Positions 29,289 through 39,565 of a stretch of DNA of 64,000 nucleotides are shown here, piece by piece (position 1 is the first letter of the stretch; each line of letters starts with the position of its first letter). Made by a program: the position numbers and the translations under genes. A model generated the notes under the pieces. It was given only the letters and a program-made list of their open reading frames with translations. It did not search any database and was not told where the DNA came from. The stretch is from positions 62,001 through 126,000 of the forward strand of contig JARBJD010000032.1 in the NCBI GenBank assembly GCA_033064195.1, written 5' to 3'. Origin of the DNA: Blattamonas nauphoetae. Lineage: Eukaryota > Preaxostyla > Oxymonadida.

Positions 29289-31867
29289 ATGGATGAAGAA
29301 TTGACTACTGCTCTGAACAATGGGGATTTGGAGAAGGTGAAGCTGTACTTTGATGGACACAAGGACACTCTGAGCAACACTGCTTTGATGACGATATTTT
29401 TGAAGCGTTTGTTGGAAGTGAACGATCTGGGGATTATGAAATGGATTCTCTCCGAACACGGTATTTTTGTTTGTTGGAGTTGATTTTGTGTGCTTTTTCA
29501 GACTTTAGGAATTGGGAGACCGAAAACGGGAGATCTCTTCTTCACATTGCGATTGAGTTTGTTTTTCTGTGAAGGAACAATGATTCTGGATTGACTCTTC
29601 GACTTTTTTGGGATTTTGAAGATCTTATTCCGTTTTCATGAACTTTTATATCATGATTCTTTGTATCTCGCCTTCTCCTCATGTGTTTTGTTTTTCTGTC
29701 CTCTTTTGTGGGATTAGGATGGGATCGTATGAGATTGTTGCAGAGATTTTGGAGAGGTATGGAGTGAGTGAGAAGCGGGACAAGGACGGGTTCACAGGAC
29801 TGCATGAAGGAGTGTTTCGTGGAAATCGCAAGATTGCTGTTGAACTGGTTTGTGGGCGAGACATTATCTCCTTTTTGTTGTTTGTCTTGTCACATCATTA
29901 CCTTCTCTGTTCTGCATTTGGATAATTTCGATTATTCTCTCTCTTCTTGATTGATTGTTCTTTCCTCTCATTCTTTCGATGCAGCTGACTCGAGGTCTCT
30001 TTGTTGATGACACGGACAGCGACCTGCACACGCCGCTGCATTGGGCTGTGCACAGGAATGACTTTGAGATTGCGTTTGTTCTTGTGTATTGGGTGTGTGC
30101 TCGCTTGTTGTGATGTGTTTGAGGGAGCGAATGTGAATGCCCGCGACAAGACAGGCCAGTCTCCTCTGCACTTTGCGTGTCTGAACGGGAACGGGAAGCT
30201 GATTGATCTTCTTGTGAAGGGCGGGGCAGACGTGAAGGTGTGATTCTGTCGCTCCTCGTCTCACTCTTTGCTTGTCTTCGTTTGTGTTGTGTGTCTTTTG
30301 GGTTTGGCAGATGAAAGACAATTTGGGGCAGACGCCGTCGCTGAAGCTGTTGGGGGTGATGGGTCGACTGTCGCAGGAAGAGGCAGAAGAGATCCAAAAA
30401 TCGGTGTGAATCATCTCTCCACTCCATCTCCCTCTCATCTCCTCTCACTCTCCCTCCTCTCTCACTCTCCCTCCTCTCTCACTCTCCCTCCTCTCTCACT
30501 CTCCCTCCTCTCTCACTCTCCCTCCTCTCTCACTCTCCCTCCTCTCTCACTCTCATCTCTCTTCTCATCTGTCTCTCTCTTTTCATTTTGTTGTGCTTCC
30601 AGCTGAAAGGACACTCGTCGAAAGGGAAGAACAACCTGTGCATTGGGAAGGACGTTGTGATTGTGATTGTTCTGATCCAGACACTTCTGATGTGTGGACT
30701 CAGTTTGCATTCTCCTCTCTTCACTTCTCTCATCTCTTCCACTTCTTCTCCTCTCTTCACTTCTGCTTCTCTCTTCACTTCTCCTCTCTCCTCTTCCACT
30801 TCTCTCCCCGTTTTGAGATCTGAGGATGAAGGCGTGGGCGTGGATTGTGATTTTGGGATACATTTTTGTGGTTGAGGTTCTGAACGTTGTTCTGTTCGTA
30901 AAAAATCCAGGCCGCGTTGTGCCGCCAGACGCGAGGGAGATGGAAGAGGTGTGAGCCGACGAGACTTGTTGCTTGTTCTTCCTCTTCTTCTCTTTCCCTC
31001 TCATCCCCTCCCTTCTCCTCTTTCAGTATCTGTTGGAGGGGGAGTTGGGAGTTGTGTGTGTTGTGTGCAAGCTGATCCGACCGCCTCGCTCGAAGCACTG
31101 TGGAGTGTGTGGGCATTGTGTGACGCGATTCGACCATCACTGTGGATGGATTGGTGTTTGCTGTTCTTCGTTGATTCCTCTGTTTTGGGATTTGTGCTCG
31201 TCAGAACGATGTTGGGGCTGGGAACCACGCGCTGTTCCTTCTGTTTCTGCTGCTGTTCATGGTTGGGGATGGGGTGGCGATTGCTCTTCTGATTGCCTGT
31301 CTGTTCTTTCCCTCTCTCTTCTCTCCTCTTCTCTCTCACTCTCCTCTTCTCTCTTTGTCTGTTCTTCTCTTTGTGCAGGTTTTGTTGTGACGGCGAAGAA
31401 CATTTCCGTCGGACGAGCGTATGCTGTGAACTGGTCGTCGTTTGTGTCGCTTCCGGCGCTCGTCTTCGGATTTGTGTTTCCAGCCCAGCTTCTGATGCAG
31501 CACATGGTTGCGGGAGCACACAACCTGACGACGAACGAGATGATGAATGCACAACGATACGAGCGATTCTGGGATGTGTGAAGAGAGTGGGATTCGTTCA
31601 CTATCACTTTCTGTCTCATCATCTCAACTCTCATTTCCTCTTCTCTCCTTTCATCCTCACTTCTCTTCTCTCATCTCCTTCACATTCATCTCTTCTCTCA
31701 CCGTTCAGAACGGCCGATTCACAAACCCACACGACCGTGGATGCTGTGCGAACCTTCGAGAGCTGTTCTGTGCCTGCTGTCTTCCCCGCACGCTGCACCC
31801 AACGACGAGACACAACGAGGACGGGCACGAACTGATGGGAAGAGAGGAGGGCCTTCCCGACGAGTGA
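29289..31867 (+). CDS. ankyrin-repeat DHHC palmitoyltransferase
   Basis: A multi-exon gene whose first exon starts [18 protein letters not shown] (29289). Exons with ankyrin repeats follow ([59 protein letters not shown]). Then come membrane segments, the Cys-rich domain [20 protein letters not shown] and the catalytic [13 protein letters not shown], joined by an intron (GTTTGC...CAG) to [11 protein letters not shown]. Further membrane helices, the TTNE (TTxE) motif and an [17 protein letters not shown] (PaCCT-like) end complete the family. The zDHHC13/17 type transfers palmitate to cysteines on cytosolic faces of membrane proteins, with ankyrin repeats choosing substrates. The introns are unusually pyrimidine-rich. 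Exact exon ends are inferred from phase and homology. Cys-rich membrane tails of the beta-helix proteins here are conceivable substrates, which is speculation. Confidence 0.85.
30449..30557 (+). repeat. 17-bp pyrimidine minisatellite in intron
   Basis: About six tandem copies of ACTCTCCCTCCTCTCTC fill an intron of the palmitoyltransferase gene, between the exon ending EEIQKS and the exon beginning LKGHSS. The strand is almost purely pyrimidine, so it could form triplex or act as a long polypyrimidine tract. Confidence 0.85.
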
Positions 31868-32119
31868 GACGAGCTGAGACTCGTCCGAACTATGTTTCAC
31901 TTCACTTATCTGTTTCTTTCGAGTGTCTCTGTTTTGGCATGACGAACTGAAGCTCAATCGAATGATGAAATGAGAGATGGTTGAGACACAATCACAAACC
32001 AGAGCAGGTGGTCTCAAGTGAGGTCCTTGCTTTTGTGTCTAAAGCGGTCATTTGATGGTGATTTGGAGATCGTTTCTGTTTATGGGCCAGAAAAAGGAAT
32101 TCGACAGTCTTCGAGCCAT

Positions 32120-33532
32120 ATGAATACTGTTAGGCCTTCAGCGAAACGTCCCCCACAACCTGAACTCCATGTGAACAAGCAGACATCCACAAGTGGACAA
32201 GTGTCAATTCATACAATTGTCTTTCCATTCGACAATCGTTCCCAACGCAACGAATCACAACATTCAATCCGTGCAAAATCTCTCCCTAAGCGGCATCATA
32301 CACACACAAAGTCAAAGTCGTTGCAAATGTCTGGTGTTCCCATCAAAGGATCTCCGCCGATGAAGAGGAACGTCAAGCAAGGCTCACAAATCTCCTCTCT
32401 GAATCATAAAGTTCAAGACAAAGCAACTTGTGCGAACAAAGTGACACATGGGGACATGCACACCCTTCCCCAACAAGAATCCATTGCACCACACCAGTCC
32501 GCCTCTCTGACAACCGTTTCGTCTCACCCACCCACTCCTGACAGTCTCCAGATTTATACTCCCTTCCTGAACTGGCATCGGAGTGATCCCGTCACAACTG
32601 ATTCTAAATCGCTTGTCTTCATCTCTCTTGTGTCAATGGTCAGAGATGGCTATGAGTTTGATGAAGAACTTCTTGAAAAAGCATCCTCGTTTCTTTCTTT
32701 GCTCGTCGAGACCAACCAATGCGCACAGGACATCGATTCTTTCATTCAGGCAATTGGACAAGGATCCACCAATCCGGCTGCAGTGTTCATGGATTTGATG
32801 ACTGTCCTCCTCTCGTCACCCAATAAGTCGATATTTAAGAAAACTTTCAACTTCTTTCGTCGATGCTTCGAATGGAGCTCACCATCAAACTGTCTGGCCC
32901 TTCTCACCTCCAAACTCATTCCCAAAGTCCTTTCAACACCTTCCTTGCGGAATCACTCTATATTTAAGGATGAAATCATCGTAGAAAACATAGTCATGAT
33001 TCTGAAACGCTGCCTCTGGCTCACCTCCACAAACAGTAACCCTTTTCTTCATACACCCCCAAACATGGACCCTCAATTGATTCGAGAGGTGGTGCTGCAT
33101 GATGTGTTGATCCCATCGGAACAATCTCTCGTCCAGATCAGTCGCCATGGTCATCTTTGGTGGTGCAAGGGTACGGAGATGCACACATTCCAAGTATTGT
33201 TGAATATCTTTGAACTGAGTGCAAAACACCAACCCTCACTGCATTTTGTCTCTTCTTCTTCCATCCCAATGGTCTTCGCGTCACTCCTCTCAAAAGGGGA
33301 AGACCAATTCACCCGCCAAAACATTATCTGGAAAATGAACCGCATTATCAGCGGATGGAAGATCAATGGAGCGGAAACTGTGGGCAGAGGGAGAATATTG
33401 CTGCAAACACTGGAACGAGAAGGGTTCAGAGACCATCTCGAACAAACACTGTTTTGCAACAAAATAGAGATTTTTGCTGCGATTATGGAACGCGATTCAT
33501 ACCAAATCATGACTTCGTTGGGAATGAACTGA
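32120..33532 (+). CDS. ARM2-family helical-repeat protein with N-terminal extension
   Basis: The frame is open from 32018 without ATG until 32120 (MNTVRPSAKRPPQPELHVNK), which I take as start; an upstream exon is possible. The first about 150 residues are basic, Ser/Thr/Gln-rich and probably disordered. The rest, from about YTPFLNWHRSD, is helical and aligns with the ARM2 genes at 27875 and 4687: FMDLMTVLLSSPNKSIF, IVMILKRCLWL, FQVLLNIFELSAKHQPSLHFV, and the end YQIMTSLGMN. No intron. About 470 residues. Function unknown. The next gene is the broken receptor on the opposite strand. Confidence 0.65.
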   Translation: MNTVRPSAKRPPQPELHVNKQTSTSGQVSIHTIVFPFDNRSQRNESQHSIRAKSLPKRHHTHTKSKSLQMSGVPIKGSPPMKRNVKQGSQISSLNHKVQDKATCANKVTHGDMHTLPQQESIAPHQSASLTTVSSHPPTPDSLQIYTPFLNWHRSDPVTTDSKSLVFISLVSMVRDGYEFDEELLEKASSFLSLLVETNQCAQDIDSFIQAIGQGSTNPAAVFMDLMTVLLSSPNKSIFKKTFNFFRRCFEWSSPSNCLALLTSKLIPKVLSTPSLRNHSIFKDEIIVENIVMILKRCLWLTSTNSNPFLHTPPNMDPQLIREVVLHDVLIPSEQSLVQISRHGHLWWCKGTEMHTFQVLLNIFELSAKHQPSLHFVSSSSIPMVFASLLSKGEDQFTRQNIIWKMNRIISGWKINGAETVGRGRILLQTLEREGFRDHLEQTLFCNKIEIFAAIMERDSYQIMTSLGMN

Positions 33533-34328
33533 CGCATCAAACGATAAAGGCTTCAAGAGAACTCAACTCGAATTCTCGCTGTCCACCTCTGATTTCATCC
33601 ACAATTGCTCCAACAATAGTGAACCCTGATGGTGCAAGCCATCATTCTTCTTTTCCTGTTTTGGCTGGTGTGTTCGTCGTTTATGGTCATTCCTCGTTTC
33701 GAAGCATTTTTCTTCTTCCTTGTCTTTGATATCGGATTTCTTTGTTCGCATGCACCTTGCTATGCACTTTAAGCTTTTCAGCCGATTCCTGGATCCTCCC
33801 CATCCACTTCTGTCCAAAATGAGCCGACCATCTTCCGACCGAGATTTTGGGACGAATGTGAACGGAAGGAAATGAGTATTTTAGTGAGCTGATTATTCAA
33901 TCTGTTTTGATTCTTTTGCGGTTGTGTGTGTATCTCTAAGCATCTTCAAAACCACACATTCGACGTCACTTGTCATTTTGTCTCAAAACCTCTATATTCG
34001 GAGATATTTTCAATGTATCGAACAGATTATTTGTTTTAAGAGCGAAATTTGTTCTTAAATCACTCGAAGTGAAATGTGCAATGCAGAGAAGAATGGATTG
34101 TTGCCTGCACACAGCGATCCACGATGGTGTGACGTGCGTGGAGCGAATTCTCGTGTTTGAGATGGTGCTGTGAAGAAGAATGAACGTTGGTGTGTTCGTG
34201 AAGGGCAGAGTTTCTGAATGACGTGTGAAACTCCGTCCTCAAAAGAAGAAGGTTGAGATAGGATGACGTGATGAAGAAAGTCGACATAATAAAGAGACGT
34301 GTCGAGACGAGGAATAAAAAACATCAGA
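33533..34328. other. spacer, nothing recognised
   Basis: Convergent spacer of about 800 bases between the ARM2 gene and the broken receptor gene. Several short GACGTG-containing words cluster at 34120-34345, the last being a degenerate copy of the ARM1 3' element. No supported exon. Confidence 0.4.
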
Positions 34329-34345
34329 TGACGTGAACGTGCAAT
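34329..34345 (-). promoter_or_regulatory. degenerate ARM1-type 3' element behind receptor gene
   Basis: TGACGTGAACGTGCAAT on the plus strand differs from the ARM1 element by one missing base and two changes. It lies at the stop codon of the receptor gene at 34345-36023, the only case here of the element following a non-ARM1 gene. Confidence 0.3.
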
Positions 34346-36023
34346 CACAAATTATGAAGTTGGACTGGATTGGGAGGGACCAGTGCTTCTGGCTTGTTTT
34401 CATTCTTCTCAAGCTCTTCCAGCAGCTTCACAGCATCCGCTGCTGTCGGTCGCTCGCTGGGACTTCGATGAATGCAGCGGATGATCGCGTCGGAGAACTC
34501 GTCGGGGTGGATGTGCTCCATGTCAAGCTGCATCCCAGCTCCCAACACTCGTTGAGCATTCGCTGCATCCAGTTCTTTCATCGGAATCTCTTCCGTCTCA
34601 ATCTCCCAAAGCAACAGTCCCAGACTGAACACCGCTGCCTTCTCCCTGTCCAGTTGTTGGTTTGTCGGTCGAACTTCGGGTGCTTGCCAGCGCTGGTTCT
34701 CGTGTCCCACTTTCGACTCTTCCACCAGCGAAGTGGGACAGCTTCCGAAAAAAGCCCCGAGGTCGTTTGTTGTTGATGCTTTGAAGAACAGATTCCCAGC
34801 TGCGTCGATGAAGATCGTGTGTGGGGAGAGATTCGCGAGTTCTGCCGCTTGTGCATTCTGAGACACCAGTCGTTCGACTCCTCTTGCTAATTGCATCCTC
34901 AGTTTCAACTTGTCGAATTCGATTTTGGTCTGTCCGTGCAGACGGGAGTAAAGCGACTGCTGCTTGCTCATCGGTGTTTTCGTCGCATAATCCTCAAATG
35001 ACACAGCTGCAACAATCTCTTCTTTCTGAATCTTGTTGCCATCGTGATCTGTGTTGTGAGCAGGCAGACGCGTGTGGTCTGTCGCTTCAGAGGTTGGAAT
35101 GGCGGGGATGGGATCGTCCAGCGAGAAAGTCGAGTTGTGGTTGAGAACATCTGTTTGTTGGAACCCGTCGTCCTTCACAATCACTTCGTCGAAGCTGTTC
35201 ATCTCGGCAGGATTTTGAAGCTGCGATTCTTTCTTCTTTCGATGGCGACGGACGAGAAGGAGGATGATGAGGAGGAGAAGGAAGAGCGCGACAAGTCCAC
35301 CAATCAGAGGACCCAGCCAGCGCATGACTTGTTTGGCTTGCGATTTCCGTTCATCCGTTGCGCTCATCTTCACAATGAACGATTCTGAACGAAGCCCATT
35401 TTCGTAGAGAAGACGCTCGCACCATTCCAAAGCTGGATTCATCCCCAGTTCTGATTGTGAAACTGAAAGAGCGAGCCATCGTCAGACACACCCGTATCCG
35501 AAAATGAACACGAACTGAAAACGACGGACGATTCTGAGGACATTGAGGTGGTCAGAGACGGTGTTGTTTGTGTGGGGTTCATCAAAGCAAACGAACTGTG
35601 TTCAACGAGAAGAAATCCAGAATTGCATTCGAGAGGTGAGTCTGCGGAAGGAATCCAGACTTCACTGTCAATTATCTCCACAAAGGAAGAGATTTCCACT
35701 CTTACTGACCGGATTTCTGTCGGGTGGAAACAGAGATGGGAGAGGGTTGTCGTTGAGTTCACGACATCAATCAGTCTTCCACGTGCTGATTCACCTTGAA
35801 CCATTCGCGTCGTAATTTCATATAAATTGCGTATTGAAACGGTCATTGAATCCAAGAGCAGTGTGTTCGATTCATAAGTCCTAAGAGGGAGGAACCGTAC
35901 GACATGTTCATCAATAGTCTCCGCATTTGACGTGGAATAGATTGTGTCGGTCTGTGACGGAAGAATATCAGGAGGGGAATTTCCAGTCATCAAAAATGTG
36001 ATCAGTAGCGGGATGATCAACAT
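34345..36023 (-). pseudogene. receptor-like pseudokinase protein with lost middle part
   Basis: Two frames overlap at 35439-35442. The upstream frame has a signal peptide (MLIIPLLITFLMTG, start 36023) and a short Ser-rich beta-helix start, and stops at NQNWG. The downstream frame begins with LEWCERLLYENG...SFIVK, equivalent to the juxtamembrane VSLDWTNEWEGRLLFG...SFVVK of the 1956-residue receptor at 5471-11341, followed by a membrane segment (LIGGLVALFLLLLIILLLV) and a pseudokinase with QRWQAPEV, VFSLGLLLWEIETEE and SPSERPTA but no HRD or DFG. Relative to that receptor more than 1000 residues of ectodomain are missing and the two parts are out of frame, with no GT-AG intron between. It is probably a pseudogene made by internal deletion; a separate short protein from the second ATG cannot be excluded. 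Confidence 0.7.
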
Positions 36024-36175
36024 TGGTCCACGATACGGCGAATTGTAATGGTAGGAGTGAATGAAGCAAGATTGAGATCGAACCAAAGACACAGAACTCT
36101 GAACTCCGACTCATCCATCACGTGTTATCTCGACATTTCAAGCATCTTCACAACTAGTTACCACATCTAAATACC

Positions 36176-38269
36176 ATGCTTGTAGACAAGATCTCGCCAT
36201 ATCCCCAAGTAGTCACAACAAAAGCGAAACAAACAGTTTGTCGATTCTGTCTCGATTTCTCTCCGATGCCTGTATATTTAATCCAGAACTTTCTAGAAGC
36301 GCTTCTCCGTCAGATTTGTGGGGAGTGCAAAACACTCCGTCCCACGATGTTGAATGATCTCCTCCTTCTTGTGACAGGTTTGTTCAAACGTGTTTTCCTT
36401 CCATGTTGTTGATGCTTTTCATAGAATCTGATTGGGCGCTCTCAACAATTCTTGATATGGAGTACATAAAACCTCTTGAGGAATATTGTGAACAGACACA
36501 ACCATGTGATGTTCCTGTGTGATTCTTGTGTTGTCATCATTTCTCAGGTAGCTCTCCCGAAATTGTTGACTCTGATTGGTGTTCTCTTGACTTCATGTTT
36601 TCATCATTGTGTTTTCGTGATTTATTTTGTCAGGGAAAGCATCAGAAGGAGAATTAGATCGCATTTGTCGTTCGTCGATTCCATCCTTCTTCCTCAAATC
36701 GACGATATCAACTTTGCCTAAAAATATGATCAATGAGGTTTCTTTTCTTCCATATTTCGATTATTTTGTTCCAGATCGCAAATTGTCTCTTATTGTGGAC
36801 ATCCACTCTTCGATCGTCCTCTGTCTTCCTCGCCCACCACAAAACCCAATTTCTCGCGTTTATCGATCATCGTGAGAACTCAGAGTCATCTTTTCCACAT
36901 TTGACGATTCTGGCCCGTCTTTGTATCTCGCCACAACTCGAAGTGTCGAAGATGACTCTCAAAGCACTCACCAAACGAAGCAAAGTTGATTCAGAAACAT
37001 GCACCTTCCTCCGAACACTCAAAGTGCCTTCTGGTTCGACTGAAAGTTCGTCAGAGCTTGTCCCGTTCGCCGAACGACTGTATTCGACACTTTCCGAGCT
37101 TGTTTCGGAAATGAAGTCACTCTTCTCCGAATCGTCACCTTCGGATGGAACCATCTCTGCTCTCTCCACCACACTTCCCGATGAATCCCCACTTCTCAGC
37201 GGAAGCTCTCTTTTGGACGTTCTTTGTGAAGGACTCTTTCTCCTCGACTCACTGCTCATAAAACCTGAGGCTATATTTGAAGACGTGTGTCTTTGTCTCT
37301 TCTCATCTTGTCCAGATTCTAATCGGTTCCCACTTTGTTCCTCTTCTCAAATCAACCATCATCGCCTGCCTCGATCTGCTTGAGCGACAGAAAAGCGAAT
37401 CGAATTGTCCACCGTCAGACCAAACTGACACGTTGATCAAAATTCTCGACTGGTCGTGGAAATGTGCTTCAGATTACATCTACAACTGTCACGGATTATT
37501 CAATCCGATTGTCGAATCTGCATTCTCCGATGTTCCCCAACTGTGCTCACTTTTGGAGCGAACTTGCTGCCACTCTTCTCCAACACACTTCTCTCATCTT
37601 CGAATGATCATCAACATCGATTTTTGTTTCCCTCGCCTGCTTCCTCGCATGTTGGAAGAGAATCTTGTCGAACGCGTGATCAACACATCCAAAACAAAGA
37701 CAGTTCAAACTTCAAACGGTGATTTCCATCTGTATCTCATCTGGGCCATCAACAACTTGCTTTGGGATCCAATAACCATCACTGTTAACATAATAGAGTG
37801 GAAGAGAATCACAAAGCTGCAGTTTGATCGAGTGTTGAAACCAGCCAAACAATATCTGCAGTTCATTCTTCAGCGAGAGGAGCTCATTCCGAAAGCAGTC
37901 TCACGCAACAAGGATCTGTCGACTCGAATCAATTCTCTTTTGACAAGGACGTTGGCACTCGAGAGGAATCTATTGGAAAATGGTGAGATTGTGGAGACGG
38001 GAAGAGAGGAGTGTGAAGTGGGGTGGTTGGTGGAGAAGACAAACGAGTCAGATTTGGGGGAGCGACTGAAGAGGATCAGAAAAGACGATGTGAAAATGAA
38101 GATGAATGCGAAGTCGAGATGGAAGAAGCGAGTGGAGAGACTTCGAGAATCAGGGCATGAAGATGCGGTGGAAGGATGGCTGACGCAAAGGGACACCACA
38201 ACACGATCAGAGATTGTGGAGTATCTTGAAAGTGTGGGAAAGGAGAGCGGGATGAGTGTGAGATTGTGA
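36176..38269 (+). CDS. ARM1-family helical-repeat protein, intact
   Basis: Seven exons give 613 residues. Exons start 36176-36235 (MLVDKISPYPQVVTTKAKQT), intron 36236-36286 (51 nt, the longest first intron in the family and without an in-frame stop), exon 2 36287-36377, intron 36378-36424 (47 nt), then introns of 31, 55, 37 and 31 nt. The joined frame passes ESDWALSTILDMEYIKPLE, VALPKLLTL, ASEGELDRIC, SSPSDGTISALSTTLP, LCSLLERTCC and a Lys/Arg/Glu-rich tail ending ESGMSVRL. It lies divergent from the broken receptor (150 bases apart) and is followed by the 3' element. Function unknown. Confidence 0.78.
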
Positions 38270-38303
38270 GGATGATGGAAGGAGAGGAGAGATTGGAAGA
38301 ATG

Positions 38304-38322
38304 AATTTCACGTTTCACGTCA
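38304..38322 (+). promoter_or_regulatory. conserved ARM1 3' element
   Basis: AATTTCACGTTTCACGTCA, identical to the copy at 22443-22461, lies 35 bases after the stop codon of the ARM1 gene at 36176-38269. Here no second convergent ARM1 gene or surface gene follows. Confidence 0.5.
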
Positions 38323-38636
38323 CTGATTGATCATTTTTACTCCTGTCTGAACAAACCAGAGAGAACCCAGAGACGAGCAGGTTCGAAGACTTAGAATATC
38401 AAAATTCATTGTGAAGTGTCGAAATCAAGATGGTATCAAAACAAACACATACGAGAAACCTTCCAACCCTCTTGTGTCCGCAGACTTTCCGAAATCGATC
38501 GATCTTCAAAGAGGGCCGTCATCCCAGTTCCGGATGTTCTCTGACAAGTTTCCGAGGAGAAAATCAGTGAATTTGTTTCATATGTCTGCTGCGACAAAGT
38601 GAATGTCTGATTGTCGGTGGTCACGTGGGAGTCATA
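38323..38636. other. spacer, nothing recognised
   Basis: No supported exon on either strand between the ARM1 3' element and the MITE-like element. Confidence 0.4.
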
Positions 38637-39107
38637 GTACCCGGACAAACCCGTTAGAGCGGATAAACCCGTTAACCCTTCCAAAGGGACGAAACAGTCT
38701 CCCCTCTTCATCTTAATTCTCCTTCCACTTCACATTCATGCATTTCCTCATTTTTTTTAAAACTAGAGTTCTTCATGAAAGAATGATTGTGAAATGCAAA
38801 GCGAAAAGTGAACGTTGTTTTTTGAACGAAGTTGAACAAATCTATTTCCGAGAACTAGAGGGATCATGTGTTGCGAGTCGAGCTTTTCATGGTCAGAATA
38901 ACTTGCGCTGTGTCGTCGTTGGCATTTCATCCATTTGAATTGACCCATTGTCTTTGATCCAATCTCTGAAAGAGTCACAATTCCTTCCAGAATTCTCACT
39001 AGGGTTTTCTTACAGGTACAACTGATGAGTCGTGTGAAAGAGATGATATATGTGAAATGGGGGATGTTTTAACGGGTTTATCGGAGTTAACGGGTTTATC
39101 CGACCAC
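38637..39107. mobile_element. MITE-like element with about 35-bp TIRs and TA target site
   Basis: A 471-bp non-coding segment with imperfect terminal inverted repeats. The left end carries GGACAAACCCGTTA followed by GGATAAACCCGTTAA, and the right end gives GGATAAACCCGTTAA followed by CGATAAACCCGTTAA when read from the other strand. Each arm thus holds two tandem AAACCCGTTA units. The dinucleotide TA flanks both ends (38635-38636 and 39108-39109), as for Tc1/mariner-type insertions, although a 3-bp TCA duplication fits as well. No transposase frame is inside, so it would depend on another element. Only one copy is present in the window. Confidence 0.6.
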
Positions 39108-39109
39108 TA

Positions 39110-39565
39110 TCAGTGACTAGTTCATGCTCAAGCAAAGGAAGGCAATTGATAGACAATAAAATATGCAGTTGGAATATCGATATGCTCATCAGGATCGAAT
39201 GTCGGAGAAGATGAACGGAAGTCTCATATTGAACGCAAGAACCAAGCTGAAATGAGTGAAGGGTCAGTAACATCTGTCGAAGTTAAAACACGAGATTATA
39301 TGCTGAAGAAATTTCATTTAAAAGCTTTGAAGTTCATCACGTCTCCGGATGGAGGATCAGGGAGATACAGATCGTGTCAGAACAGTCGAATCTCCGGAAT
39401 TGTCCTCTCTCGAGAATACTGTTGCTGTGAACGATAAAATTGCGTGAAATCATTCATACAATGTCTCTCTTTAGATTGTATCGTCGCAACGTTGACAGCG
39501 ACTCCGAACTTCAAGTTCGAGACTGAACCATACTTTCTATCCAACGTGATTCACCATCGAAGTCC
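39110..39565. other. spacer, nothing recognised
   Basis: Between the MITE-like element and the amino-acid transporter. No supported exon; it should hold the transporter promoter. Confidence 0.4.

Noticed and set aside
29864-30448. Arg/Ser-rich minus-strand frames across the palmitoyltransferase gene resembling an SR protein
   Set aside because: They arise from CT-rich introns read on the other strand; the plus strand has clear ankyrin and DHHC exons.
33355-33729. Frame overlapping the end of the ARM2 gene at 32120 and running beyond it
   Set aside because: Different frame from the conserved ARM2 end; composition typical of a shadow.
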